Position numbers and translations under genes: made by a program. A stretch of DNA of 64,000 nt from Nevskia sp. (lineage in GTDB: Bacteria; Pseudomonadota; Gammaproteobacteria; Nevskiales; Nevskiaceae), in NCBI RefSeq assembly GCF_021732705.1, contig NZ_JAKFUM010000016.1:176988-240987 (forward strand), in the 5' to 3' direction. The first letter of the stretch is position 1. Each line of letters starts with the position of its first letter. The notes beneath the pieces are model-generated. The model searched no databases. It was given only the letters and a program-made list of their open reading frames with translations, and was not told the DNA's origin. Shown piece after piece: positions 29,220 to 37,913 of the stretch.

Positions 29220-29996
29220 TCAGGCGGTGAAGCCGCCGTCGACCACCAGATCGGCACCGGTGACATAGCTGGCTTCGTCGGACGCCAGGAACAGCACGGC
29301 GTGCGCGATCTCGACTGGCTCGGCGAAGCGGCCGAGCGGAATCCGCGCCAAGGTCGCCGCGGCGAACGCGGCCGCGCCGTCGTCGCCGAGCTGCGCGAGC
29401 CCGTTCGACACCATCTCCGTCGCCGCGAAGCCGGGGCACACCGCGTTCACGCGGATGCCGGTGCCGGTGCGCGCGCAGTGGATCGCGCTGGACTTGCTGA
29501 GCAGCCGCACCGCCGCCTTGCTGGCGTTGTAGGCCGGCAGCTGCGCCTCGCCGATCAGGCCTTCGATCGACGCGATGTTGATGATCGAGCCGCCGCCGCT
29601 CGCCTTCATCGCCGGAATCACCTGCTGGATGCCGAGAAACACGCCGTCGAGGTTCGCGCCGAGCGTCTTGCGCCAGAGTTCGAAGCTCAGGCTTTCGACC
29701 GTGCCGAGCCAGGCCACGCCGGCATTGTTGACCAGCACATCGATCCGGTCCCAGCGCGCCTGCGCGAACGCCAGCGCCGCCTCCCAGTCGGCCGCGACCG
29801 TCACGTCGTGGCGCTGGAACGCGACGTCGAAACCGAGCGCGGCGAGGCGTTCGCGCTGCTGTTCGCCGACCGTCGCATCGAGATCGGTCAGCAGCACCTT
29901 CGCGCCTTCCTGCAGCAGCCGCTCGGCCGACGCGAGGCCGAGCCCGCGCGCGCCGCCGGTGATCACGCACACCTTGTCCTGAACCCGTCCAGCCAT
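29220..29996 (-). CDS. Short-chain dehydrogenase/reductase A
   Basis: 258 residues from the ATG at 29996. Classical SDR: nucleotide-binding TGGARGLG, NNAG, active-site Ser in NIASIEGLIG, and Y-x3-K in YNASKAA, then NAVCPGFAATEM. An Asp in the DLDATVGE segment after the second strand points to NAD(H). Substrate cannot be read; it probably interconverts a hydroxyacyl-CoA or alcohol with its ketone in the pathway of this cluster. It follows SDR B by 32 nt and is likely cotranscribed. Confidence 0.9.
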   Translation of the reverse strand: MAGRVQDKVCVITGGARGLGLASAERLLQEGAKVLLTDLDATVGEQQRERLAALGFDVAFQRHDVTVAADWEAALAFAQARWDRIDVLVNNAGVAWLGTVESLSFELWRKTLGANLDGVFLGIQQVIPAMKASGGGSIINIASIEGLIGEAQLPAYNASKAAVRLLSKSSAIHCARTGTGIRVNAVCPGFAATEMVSNGLAQLGDDGAAAFAAATLARIPLGRFAEPVEIAHAVLFLASDEASYVTGADLVVDGGFTA

Positions 29997-30028
29997 GTCG
30001 TTCGCTCCGTTCGCGGGATGGTCGTGGC

Positions 30029-30844
30029 TCAGGCGGCGGTCAGGCCGCCGTCGATCACCAGCTCGCTGCCATTGACCCAGCGCGCGGCGTCGGAGGCGAG
30101 ATACAGCACGGCGCAGGCGACATCCGCCGGCCGGCCGAAGCCCATCGGGTGGATCGCCTCCATGCCGGCGCGGGCGGTCGCGACATCCGGGGCCAGCCCG
30201 AGCGTGACGAAATCGGCGACGAACTTGTCGCCCATGTCGGTCTCCACGATCGCCGGATGCACCGAGTTCACGCGGATGCCCGACTTCAGCGCCGCGCACT
30301 CGATCGCCGTGGCCTTGGTCATCAGGCGCACCGCACCCTTGGAGCTGTGATACGAGACGTGCGCCGGCGTGCCGATGATGCCGGCGACCGACGACAGGTT
30401 GACGATGGCGCCGCCGTGGCCGGCTGCGCCGCCCGGCGACATCGCCCGCACCGCGTGCTTCATGCCGAGGAACACGCTGTCGACATTGACCGCCTGCACG
30501 CGCTTGAAGTCGTCCAGCGTGCAGTTCGCGATCAGCGCCGCAGTTTCGATGCCGGCGTTGTTGACGAGAATGTCGTAGCGGCCGAATTCGGCGATGACCG
30601 CGGCGGTGGCCGCTTCCCACTGCGCTTCATCGGTGACGTCCTGCCGCAGGAAGGCGGCCTTGCCGCCGGCCGCGCGCAGCTTCGCGACGGTGGCCTGGCC
30701 CTCCGCTTCGAGGACATCGGTCACCAGCACGGCAGCCCCGGCCTGCGCCAGTGCCTCGCAAATGGCGGCACCGATGCCGCGTGCGCCGCCGGTGACCAGG
30801 GCTGCCTTGCCGTCGAGTCGGAAGGCCTTGCTGTAATCGCTCAT
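30029..30844 (-). CDS. Short-chain dehydrogenase/reductase B
   Basis: 271 residues from the ATG at 30844. Motifs TGGARGIGAAI, NNAG, NLSSVAGIIG with catalytic Ser, and YHSSKGA giving Y-x3-K, then NSVHPAIVETDM. Asp in VTDVLEAEG suggests NAD(H). It resembles SDR A at every motif, so the two may be an old duplication. First of the two-gene unit. Confidence 0.9.
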   Translation of the reverse strand: MSDYSKAFRLDGKAALVTGGARGIGAAICEALAQAGAAVLVTDVLEAEGQATVAKLRAAGGKAAFLRQDVTDEAQWEAATAAVIAEFGRYDILVNNAGIETAALIANCTLDDFKRVQAVNVDSVFLGMKHAVRAMSPGGAAGHGGAIVNLSSVAGIIGTPAHVSYHSSKGAVRLMTKATAIECAALKSGIRVNSVHPAIVETDMGDKFVADFVTLGLAPDVATARAGMEAIHPMGFGRPADVACAVLYLASDAARWVNGSELVIDGGLTAA

Positions 30845-31078
30845 CGTGTCTGCTCCGCAAGAGTGCTGGCTGTGCGGCCGAGGCATTCGGTAGGCGAGCG
30901 CAGGCCTGCCGCGGCGCGGCAGGCCATCGCGATTCGGGCTTCTCCTCCTGCACCGGCACGCTTCTGTGGTGAAGCGTGACCGTCGGGCGGTGCTCGTGGG
31001 CACCGGCTCTTCGATTCATGCCCGACTAGTGTTGCCCAGATCGCGCAGCGCGGGAAGCGGCGCGACAGCGGTGCCGGC

Positions 31079-31774
31079 TCAGGCCCGTCCGCAGGCGAGA
31101 TTGGCCGGCACCGCGACATCCATCAGCCGCGGATTCGGCAGGTTCAGCGCGTTCATGATCGCGATGTACTCGGCCTCGGTCTTGCCGGCCAGGCGCGGGT
31201 TGTCGCGCTTCTCCGCGCCGATGGTCGACGCCAGCCGGCCCTTGTAGTCGTGCCCCGGATAGACGATCACCTCATCCGGCAGGCGGAACAGCTTGTTGAC
31301 GATCGAATCCCAGCTCTTGCGCGGATCGCCGCCCTGAAAGTCGGTGCGGCCAGTACCGCCGATCAGCAGCACGTCGCCGGTGAACACGCCTTTCGGCTGC
31401 GCCGGATCGAGCACGAAACTGAACGATTCATCGGTGTGGCCCGGCGTGTAGACCGCCTGCAGGCGGACGCCGTCGATGTCGAGGACGTCGCCGTCATGGA
31501 CCTGCATCGACACGCATTCGGCCTTGGTGTACGCCCCCATCACCGTCACGCAGCCGGTTGCGCTGCGCAGGTCGCCCAGCGCGGTGATGTGATCGGCGTG
31601 CGTGTGCGTGTCGATCGCCTTGACCAGCTTCAGGTCGAGCGCCGCGATCGCCGCCAGATACTCCGCCGCGCGCTCTTTGACCGGGTCGATCAGCACCGCC
31701 TCGCGGCCGCGCCCGGAGGCCAGCAGATAGGTGTGGGTACTCGATTCGGGATCGAAGAATTGCTGCAGGATCAT
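31079..31774 (-). CDS. ETHE1-like persulfide dioxygenase / MBL-fold hydrolase
   Basis: 231 residues. MBL-fold metal ligands: THTHADH (residues about 56-62), HTDESFSF, GDVLLIGGTGRTDF and YPGHDYKG. The GGTGRTDFQGGD segment and short length are those of the ETHE1 group, mononuclear iron enzymes that oxidise glutathione persulfide to sulfite. Its ATG overlaps the stop of the upstream half-transporter gene (ATGA), so the three genes form one operon concerned with sulfide or thiosulfate. Confidence 0.88.
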   Translation of the reverse strand: MILQQFFDPESSTHTYLLASGRGREAVLIDPVKERAAEYLAAIAALDLKLVKAIDTHTHADHITALGDLRSATGCVTVMGAYTKAECVSMQVHDGDVLDIDGVRLQAVYTPGHTDESFSFVLDPAQPKGVFTGDVLLIGGTGRTDFQGGDPRKSWDSIVNKLFRLPDEVIVYPGHDYKGRLASTIGAEKRDNPRLAGKTEAEYIAIMNALNLPNPRLMDVAVPANLACGRA

Positions 31775-32238
31775 GCCGGTGTCTTCTGCACGAATGCTGC
31801 CAGCGCCATGCCGGCGACCATGGCCGCGCAGAAACCGAGCACCGGCAGCGCGCCGCTCGACAGCGACGCCAGCGCCGGCCCCGGGCAGAAGCCGGACAGG
31901 CCCCAGCCGATCCCGAAACAGGCTGCACCGAGCAGCAGGCGGCCATCGAGATCGTGGCGCGTCGGCAGCGTGAAGCGCGTATCGAACAGCGGCTGCGTGC
32001 GCGTGCGCCGCGTCAGCCAGTACGCCGGGATGTTGACCAGCAGCGCCCCGCCCATGACGAAGGCCAGCGTCGGGTCCCACCGCCCGGCCAGATCGAGGAA
32101 ACCCTGCACGCGCGCCGGATCGGTCATGCCGGAATAGCTCAGGCCCAGCCCAAACAGCAGTCCGACCACCAGCGCCGCCAGCCCGTTGCGCAGCGCGACG
32201 TTCGGCACGGCAGCCGGCGTCTCGATCGACGCGTTCAT
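31771..32238 (-). CDS. YeeE/YedE-type half-transporter (DUF6691)
   Basis: 155 residues, about four membrane helices: LAALVVGLLFGLGLSYSGMTDPARVQGFLD, then LAFVMGGALLVNIPAYW, and GAACFGIGWGLSGFCPGPALASL. The last segment holds the conserved Cys of the YeeE thiosulfate-channel fold (SGFCPGPA). Pairs with the next gene; together they make the equivalent of one YeeE. Its start overlaps the upstream stop and its stop overlaps the next start, so translation is coupled. Confidence 0.85.
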   Translation of the reverse strand: MNASIETPAAVPNVALRNGLAALVVGLLFGLGLSYSGMTDPARVQGFLDLAGRWDPTLAFVMGGALLVNIPAYWLTRRTRTQPLFDTRFTLPTRHDLDGRLLLGAACFGIGWGLSGFCPGPALASLSSGALPVLGFCAAMVAGMALAAFVQKTPA

Positions 32239-32672
32239 GACGTCACCCCGTGCCGCAGCACGAACACGGTCAGGAAGCCGAAGGCCATGAACGTGAGCGT
32301 CGCGATGATCGAGCGCTTCGAGAACCTCGCCATGCCGCAGACCCCGTGCCCGGACGTGCAGCCGTTGCCCAGTCGCGTGCCGAAGCCGACCAGCACGCCG
32401 CCGAGGCCGAGCGCCAGCCAGCCGGTCGGCAGGCTCACCGCAGGCGCACCGGCGAACGCGGCCAGCAGCAGCGGCCCGAGCAGCAGACCGACGACAAACA
32501 GCTTGCGCCACAGCGCGTCGGCCGGATCGCGATTGAACAGCAGCCCGCCGACGATGCCGCTGATGCCGGCCACGCGGCCGCTGAACAGCATCAGCATCGC
32601 AGCGGACAGGCCGATCAGCAGCCCGCCGATCAGGCCTCGCTGCCAGGCGTCGAAATCGATCAGGACATTCAT
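32235..32672 (-). CDS. YeeE/YedE-type half-transporter, first half
   Basis: 145 residues with four membrane helices and the YeeE-type Cys motif NGCTSGHGVCGMARFS. The ATG at 32672 is preferred, with GGAG 11 nt upstream; a GTG at 32684 would leave no room for a ribosome site. YeeE family proteins carry thiosulfate or sulfide into the cell, with the Cys residues passing the sulfur along. First gene of the operon, divergent from the CsoR-type repressor. Confidence 0.87.
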   Translation of the reverse strand: MNVLIDFDAWQRGLIGGLLIGLSAAMLMLFSGRVAGISGIVGGLLFNRDPADALWRKLFVVGLLLGPLLLAAFAGAPAVSLPTGWLALGLGGVLVGFGTRLGNGCTSGHGVCGMARFSKRSIIATLTFMAFGFLTVFVLRHGVTS

Positions 32673-32732
32673 GTCGGGGTTCACTCCGGAATCAGGTCGG
32701 CCGGCCCCGCCGGGCCATCCGGCGGTACGGAA

Positions 32733-32753
32733 ATATACTCAGGGGGGTATACT
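32733..32753. promoter_or_regulatory. Candidate CsoR/CstR-type operator
   Basis: An imperfect inverted repeat ATAC-TCAGGGGGG-TAT (ATAC at 32735-32738, GTAT at 32747-32750) with a G tract in the middle. AT-rich arms around a G/C run are typical of operators for CsoR/CstR/FrmR-family repressors. It lies between the divergent sulfur operon and repressor gene, 43 nt before the repressor ATG. Confidence 0.55.
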
Positions 32754-32795
32754 GAAAATGCAAGCCGACGGTAGCGTCCGCGCGAGGAAGTTCTG

Positions 32796-33065
32796 ATGAC
32801 ATTCGATGACGACAACCGCAAGGCCATCATCACGCGGCTCAAGCGCGTCGAAGGTCAGGTGCGCGGCATCCAGGCGATGATCGACGGCGGTGCGGACTGC
32901 GAAAAGGTTGCTCAGCAGCTCGCCGCTGCACGCAAGGCGCTGGACAAGGCGTTCTACGAGATGATGGCCTGCGCGATGCGCGCGCAGATGGATGCGGCAC
33001 CCGACCTCGCTTCCGCCCAGGCCGTGGCCGGACAGATGACGCGAATGCTGGCGCGCTTAGGCTGA
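32796..33065 (+). CDS. CsoR/FrmR-family transcriptional repressor
   Basis: 89 residues, the all-helical DUF156 fold: RLKRVEGQVRGIQAMIDGGADCEKVAQQLAAARKAL. Cys-35 in DCEKV is the conserved first ligand. The second position, 29 residues on in CstR and CsoR (Cys), is Gln-64 here, and the +25 position (His in CsoR) is Ala; instead a Cys sits at residue 59 (MMACAM). So it should not be a standard Cu(I) sensor; a two-Cys persulfide or other ligand sensing mode is possible. Divergent from and presumably repressing the sulfur operon. Confidence 0.88.
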   Translation: MTFDDDNRKAIITRLKRVEGQVRGIQAMIDGGADCEKVAQQLAAARKALDKAFYEMMACAMRAQMDAAPDLASAQAVAGQMTRMLARLG

Positions 33066-33168
33066 AGCACCCGACGCCAGTCCAGCATCCGGCGCTCAAG
33101 CTGCACTGATCGCGGCCGATACGCCCGGATTGACGCGCGTTCGCGTCGCCACGCGGTCACCCCGCCCG

Positions 33169-34794
33169 ATGAAGCCAGCGCCAGCCTCGCCCGCGCCCGG
33201 AATTGCCGTCGCCAAGGTCGCCGTCACGGGCGCCGCCACGGGTGCGGCTTCTGGCGCGCTGGCTGCGCTGCTGCAGCAGATGCAGCGCCGCAGCGACTTT
33301 CCGGCGGCGTCTGCCGCCATCGTCGCGATCAACCGTGTCGCGTCGTCGGAAGACGGCGATGCCACCACGCTCGCGTCGGCGATCCTCAAGGACTACGCGC
33401 TGACCAAGCGCATCCTGCGGCTGGTGAACTCGGTGCCGTACGGGCAGTTCGCCGGCCAGCGGGTCTCGACCATTTCGCGCGCGATCGTGATCCTCGGCGT
33501 CGACACCATCCGCAGCATGACGGTGTCGCTGCTGCTGTTCGACCAGATTCGCGACCGGGCGCGCGCCGAGTCGCTGGCCATCGAGTTCCTGCGCGCCAGC
33601 CTCGCCGCACTGATTGCCCGCGCGCTGTGCCCGATCGCGATTCGCGGCAACGCCGAAGAAGCCTATCTGTGCGGCCTGTTCCATTCGCTCGGCCGGATCA
33701 TCGCCTGCTGCTATTTCCATGACGAGGCGCAGTCGATCCGCCACCTGCGCGAACGCGAACATCTGGACGAGGATCAGGCCGCGGCCCGCGTGCTCGGCGT
33801 CAGCTACGAGGCGCTCGGCATGGCGGTGGCGCAGGGCTGGGGCTTTCCGGACAGCATCGTGCACAGCCTGCAGCGCCTCGTGCCCGGCCGCGATCCGTCG
33901 CCCGGCCATCCGCTCGATGGCCTGCGTGCGCTGAGCAGCTTCAGCGCCACCGTGGCGGAACTGATCGAATCGACCCTCCCGGCCGAGCGCAGCGCGGCGA
34001 TCGAGCGCCTGTGCCGGCGCTATCGCGACTATCTGACCCTGACGCCGAAACAGGTCGACGGCGCCACCGAAGCCGCGATCGACGGACTGTTCGATCTGGC
34101 CGCGATCTTCAATCTCGACATCGCCCGCAGCCCGCTCGGCGAACCGCTGCGGCAGGCGCGCAGGACCGCCGCCGCACCGCCGGCATCACCGCCGTTCGCG
34201 GTCCCGGCCGAACCGGAACCGGACGCGGCGCTGGTCCACGACGAGCCGCTGCGCGCCGAGCCGATCAACGACTGCGATGCGCTGCTGACTGCCGGCATCC
34301 AGGAACTGAGCAACGCCCTGCTCGATGACGGCCCGCTGGCGGACATCCTGCGCATCGGCGCGGAAACGGTTTTCCGGGCGCTGACGGTGCGCCGGGTGAT
34401 CCTGTGCCTGCGCGACGGTCGCACGCAGCGCATGGTCGGCCGCCTCGCGTTCGGCGACGACCCCGCCCAGCCGCCCGGCCGCTTCCAGTTCCCGCTGCCG
34501 GCCGAGAACGCCGCCGATGCGCCACTGTTCAACCTGATCCTGGCGCAGGACATCGACGTGCTGGTCGCGAACGCGGCCGACGCGAAGATCCGCGAGCGGC
34601 TGCCGGACTGGTATCGCGCGCACTTCGATGCGCCGAGCTTTCTGGTGATGCCGATGCGGCTGCGGCAGTCGAGCGTCGCGATGCTCTATGCCGATGTCGC
34701 GGCGGCAGGCGCCCTGCAGATCGCGCCGAAAACCTTCGCGCTGCTGCGCACCTTGCGCAATCAGCTGGTGCTCGCGATCAAGCAGCAGCGCTGA
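33169..34794 (+). CDS. HDOD-domain protein with C-terminal GAF-like region
   Basis: 541 residues from the ATG at 33169 (a TTG at 33130 would add 13). HDOD domain, about residues 30-270: DFPAASAAIVAIN, DYALTKRILRLVNS, ISRAIVILGVDTIRSM and CGLFHSLGRIIACC. HDOD is a variant of the HD phosphohydrolase fold without the metal ligands and acts in signalling. A Pro/Ala linker (about 325-360) leads to a region (about 370-540) whose spacing (ILRIGAETVFRALTVRRVILCL; PMRLRQSSVAMLYAD) resembles a GAF domain. It converges with the YCF48-like gene 24 nt away. Ligand and partner unknown. Confidence 0.85.
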   Translation: MKPAPASPAPGIAVAKVAVTGAATGAASGALAALLQQMQRRSDFPAASAAIVAINRVASSEDGDATTLASAILKDYALTKRILRLVNSVPYGQFAGQRVSTISRAIVILGVDTIRSMTVSLLLFDQIRDRARAESLAIEFLRASLAALIARALCPIAIRGNAEEAYLCGLFHSLGRIIACCYFHDEAQSIRHLREREHLDEDQAAARVLGVSYEALGMAVAQGWGFPDSIVHSLQRLVPGRDPSPGHPLDGLRALSSFSATVAELIESTLPAERSAAIERLCRRYRDYLTLTPKQVDGATEAAIDGLFDLAAIFNLDIARSPLGEPLRQARRTAAAPPASPPFAVPAEPEPDAALVHDEPLRAEPINDCDALLTAGIQELSNALLDDGPLADILRIGAETVFRALTVRRVILCLRDGRTQRMVGRLAFGDDPAQPPGRFQFPLPAENAADAPLFNLILAQDIDVLVANAADAKIRERLPDWYRAHFDAPSFLVMPMRLRQSSVAMLYADVAAAGALQIAPKTFALLRTLRNQLVLAIKQQR

Positions 34795-34818
34795 GCAGCC
34801 TCGCGCAGCGCTGGAGGT

Positions 34819-35853
34819 TCAGCGCAGCGCGGCCGGCGAGACCCGGACGATGCGGCCCGCGTGACCGGCCAGCAGCACCGAATTCCCGTCGCCGGCCGGC
34901 GTCATCGCGGCATACCAGCCGCCGCCGATGCGGTCGTCCGCCACCGCCTGCCAGCGCAGTTTGCCGGCATCGTCCGGCGTGCCGCGGCGCAGGCCATAGG
35001 TCGTGCAGACCAGCACGCCGTCACCCACCGGGACAACGCCGAGCAGAATTTCGCGGGTGCCGGAATCGATCGGCTGCCAGCTCGCGCCGCCATCGGCCGT
35101 CATCAGCAGCGCACCATCCTGTCCGCCGGCATAGCCACGTCCGCCCGGCGTCAGGCTCAGCGCGAACAGGGAGGCGTCGCCCTTCTGGTTCGCCAGATCG
35201 CCGACATGCAGCACTTTCCACTCTGCCGCGCCGCTAATTGCGCTGCGCAGGATGAAGCCGCCTTCGCCCGCCACGGTCACGGTGCCATCGGTGCCGAGCG
35301 ACACCGCATAGAGATGAGGCTCGATGCCCTGCTCGGACATCACCGCCCAGTCCGGCTTGAAAGCCGACCACGTGCCGCCGCCATCGGCCGACTTCAGGAT
35401 GGTGCCGAACGCGCCGACCGCGATGGCAACGCCTGCCTCGTCGATGGCCACGGCAAACAGGCGCTGATCGCTGCCGCTGTCGACCGTCCGCCAGTCGCCG
35501 CCGCCGCTGCGCACCAGCACCGTGCCGCCCTGCCCGACCGCAATCTGCCGCGCGCCCGCGGTCGCCACGCCGAGCAGGCCGAGACCGGTCACCGGCTTCT
35601 GCTCGACCCAGGTCTGGCCATGATCGGCGGTCGTCAGCATCGTCCCTGCCGCTCCGACGGCTAGACCCCGCCCGTCGGCCGCCATCGACATCGCAAAGAC
35701 CGCGTCGTGCGCCGTGCCGCGGCGAACGCTTTCGATTCCGGCTGGCGATGCGTCCGGTTGCGCGGGCGCGGCAATCGTGACGGTCGTTGCCACCAGCAGC
35801 GTTGCAGCCAGCATCGGCGCGGCAAGGGACAGCAGGCGGGTGTTCGGTCGCAT
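34819..35853 (-). CDS. Exported YCF48-like beta-propeller protein
   Basis: 344 residues from the ATG at 35853. A signal peptide (LLSLAAPMLAATLLVATTVTIAAPA) precedes repeated blades with the Asp-box-like pattern SADGGGTW, TADHGQTW, TADGGASW and G-x-G-TIL/TML turns typical of the YCF48/Hcf136 propeller. Bacterial members are often secreted partners of RND-type exporters; no exporter is adjacent here, so no partner is suggested. Role unknown. Confidence 0.85.
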   Translation of the reverse strand: MRPNTRLLSLAAPMLAATLLVATTVTIAAPAQPDASPAGIESVRRGTAHDAVFAMSMAADGRGLAVGAAGTMLTTADHGQTWVEQKPVTGLGLLGVATAGARQIAVGQGGTVLVRSGGGDWRTVDSGSDQRLFAVAIDEAGVAIAVGAFGTILKSADGGGTWSAFKPDWAVMSEQGIEPHLYAVSLGTDGTVTVAGEGGFILRSAISGAAEWKVLHVGDLANQKGDASLFALSLTPGGRGYAGGQDGALLMTADGGASWQPIDSGTREILLGVVPVGDGVLVCTTYGLRRGTPDDAGKLRWQAVADDRIGGGWYAAMTPAGDGNSVLLAGHAGRIVRVSPAALR

Positions 35854-36027
35854 GGCGTGACTCGTCAACGGGTTTGCAGACAGGTTCAGATCGCAATGGT
35901 CGGCATGGCCGCGCCATCACGGCAGACGGACTTTGACCGAATCGCTGCGGCAAAAAAAGAGCGCGCCACCGCGTGCGACGCTGACGATCAGCGACAATCC
36001 CACGGTCCTTCGTCGCCCACGTTCCGC

Positions 36028-36984
36028 ATGCCCCGTCTCGCCATCATCGGCGCCGGCATCACCGGCCTCAGCACCGCCCGCTCGCTCGCTGCGCACCCGG
36101 CCTTCGGCGCGGCTTCGTTGTGCCTGTTCGACAAGGGCCGACGCCCCGGCGGTCGCCTCGCCTCGCGCGAAACCGAATTCGGCAGCTTCGATCACGGCGT
36201 GCAGCGCGCGCTGCTCGGCGAGCCCGCGGCACAGATTCATGGCGCGGGCACCCTGCGCGCCTGGCCCGCGGCCGATTCGTTGTCTGAAAGCCCGTCATGG
36301 ATTGCCGAGCCGACGATGAATCGGCTGGCGCAAGCCTGGTCGCAAGGCCTCGACTGCCGCTGCAGCGTCACCGTGACCGGCCTGGCCCGCGACGGTCATC
36401 AATGGCGGCTCGGCTTTGATCGCGAACAGGACGACGCGCTGTTCGATCAGGTGCTGCTGACCATCCCGACGCCGCAGGCGCTTGCCCTGCTTGGCACGGC
36501 CGGTATCGAAAACGCGGCGTTGTCCGCCGTCCGCTACCAGCCGAACTGGACCGTGATGTGGACCCCGTCGATCCCGCTTCCGCCGACCGCTGACCATTGG
36601 GCTGGCACTGCCAACGACCCGATTGCCTGGCTCGCCCGCGAAGACCTGAAACCCGGGCGCGTTGGCCCGCCCCGGCTGACGATCCAGGCGAGCGCAGCGT
36701 GGTCGATCGAGCACCTCGAGCGTCCCGCTGATGAAGTCGCCGCACGACTGATCAGCATCGCCGCGGAAGTGCTCGGTCTGCCGGCAGACGCCCGACCGAT
36801 CTACGCCTCCGCCCACCGCTGGCGCTACGCCTTCGTCGAACAGCCGATCGGTGTTGCCGCCTTCGAACTCGCCCCGGGGCTGTATTACGCCAGCGACGCC
36901 TGTCTCGGCAGCAATGTCGCGCAGGCCCTGAGCGCCGGTGAAGCCGCTGCAGCGCTCATCGGCGCCAACATCGATAACGCCTGA
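36028..36984 (+). CDS. FAD-dependent amine-oxidase/renalase-like protein
   Basis: 318 residues from the ATG at 36028. The N-terminal dinucleotide fold IIGAGITGLSTARSL and RRPGGRLASRE bind FAD, and the C-terminal GLYYASDACLGSNVAQALSAGEAAA completes the FAD site, as in renalase-type NAD(P)/FAD oxidoreductases. Length is typical for that group. The substrate (possibly a dihydropyridine nucleotide isomer) is inferred from family only. Converges with the SprT-like gene. Confidence 0.85.
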   Translation: MPRLAIIGAGITGLSTARSLAAHPAFGAASLCLFDKGRRPGGRLASRETEFGSFDHGVQRALLGEPAAQIHGAGTLRAWPAADSLSESPSWIAEPTMNRLAQAWSQGLDCRCSVTVTGLARDGHQWRLGFDREQDDALFDQVLLTIPTPQALALLGTAGIENAALSAVRYQPNWTVMWTPSIPLPPTADHWAGTANDPIAWLAREDLKPGRVGPPRLTIQASAAWSIEHLERPADEVAARLISIAAEVLGLPADARPIYASAHRWRYAFVEQPIGVAAFELAPGLYYASDACLGSNVAQALSAGEAAAALIGANIDNA

Positions 36985-37091
36985 CACGATAAGTAGCGCG
37001 TTATTCGCTGGCCCGGATTTATCCGATCTGTACTGAAACTGCAGCAATAAACCCAATGGGATCCGTCAGTTAAACGGACTGCCAAGCAAGG

Positions 37092-37670
37092 TCATCGCCG
37101 CCCGTGCGGCGCCTCGAACAGCACCGACTGCGCCGCCGTGACCGACGCTCGCCCGCGCCTCGGCGCCGCCGGCTTCATGTCGTGGAACGCAACCGGCGGG
37201 CGGCCGAAGTAGATCATCACTGCCATCCACTCCGGGCCATGCGGCTCACGGACCTTCGGCAGATACCAGTCGACCACCAGATGCGCGATTTCGTGCGGGA
37301 TCGTCTGCTGGATCATCCGCACCGGATAGCGGTTCAGCAGCTCGGGGTGGATGCGGATCCACTGCTCGGGCAGCGCCCGCGGTCGCACCATAGTCGCCGC
37401 CATGCCGGCGATGCCGCCCTTCAGGTCGTAATGCACCTTCGGCCGAGGAATCGGCGCGCCGAGCTGCGACAGATGCGGAATCGCCCGCGCCCGGTCGATC
37501 CAGTGATCGACCGCTGCCTCCAACCTTCCGCGCACTTTCAACGGGTTGCGACCGTCGGCACCTGCTTCCCACTCGGTTCCGCCGGCATCGCGAACCAGCG
37601 GCACGGTCGCCCACGGCGCCGTCAGCGGCTGGTTCCAGAAATCGTCGGGGCGGGCAGGTCGTCGCGTCAT
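37092..37670 (-). CDS. SprT-like zinc metalloprotease
   Basis: 192 residues. The HExxH zinc-site reads PHEIAHLVVDWY, followed by HGPEW with the third ligand, as in SprT/Spartan N-terminal domains; the rest (LLNRYPVRMIQQTI) fits the same fold. The C-terminal zinc ribbon of SprT is absent from this protein. A 55-residue gene with two CxxC pairs lies 75 nt upstream on the same strand and could supply it. Substrate unknown; the eukaryotic relative cuts DNA-protein crosslinks. Confidence 0.85.
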   Translation of the reverse strand: MTRRPARPDDFWNQPLTAPWATVPLVRDAGGTEWEAGADGRNPLKVRGRLEAAVDHWIDRARAIPHLSQLGAPIPRPKVHYDLKGGIAGMAATMVRPRALPEQWIRIHPELLNRYPVRMIQQTIPHEIAHLVVDWYLPKVREPHGPEWMAVMIYFGRPPVAFHDMKPAAPRRGRASVTAAQSVLFEAPHGRR

Positions 37671-37745
37671 TCGGCGCGGATCATGCCGAAAAACGACACC
37701 CGGCGGTAAATCGATCAGCAGAGCCCGCAGACAGCCTCGCCGCGC

Positions 37746-37913
37746 TCAATGCCGAGCCCCATTCCAGGTCCCGCCATAGCGATATCCCGGCCGCGCCTTC
37801 TCGAGCTTCAGGCACTCCGCACACGCGAACTGCCAGGTCTTGCTCGGCGCGATCTGGAAGCGATACGCGATCCGAACCTCCTGCAGACAGCGATCGCAAG
37901 CCTTGGTCTTCAT
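37746..37913 (-). CDS. Small two-CxxC zinc-ribbon protein
   Basis: 55 residues, ATG at 37913, overlapping the stop of the HNH gene (ATGA). CDRC near the N-terminus and CAEC about 24 residues later make a probable four-Cys zinc site; the rest is basic and aromatic. No other recognisable feature. It sits 75 nt before the SprT-like gene, which lacks its own zinc ribbon. Confidence 0.65.
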   Translation of the reverse strand: MKTKACDRCLQEVRIAYRFQIAPSKTWQFACAECLKLEKARPGYRYGGTWNGARH

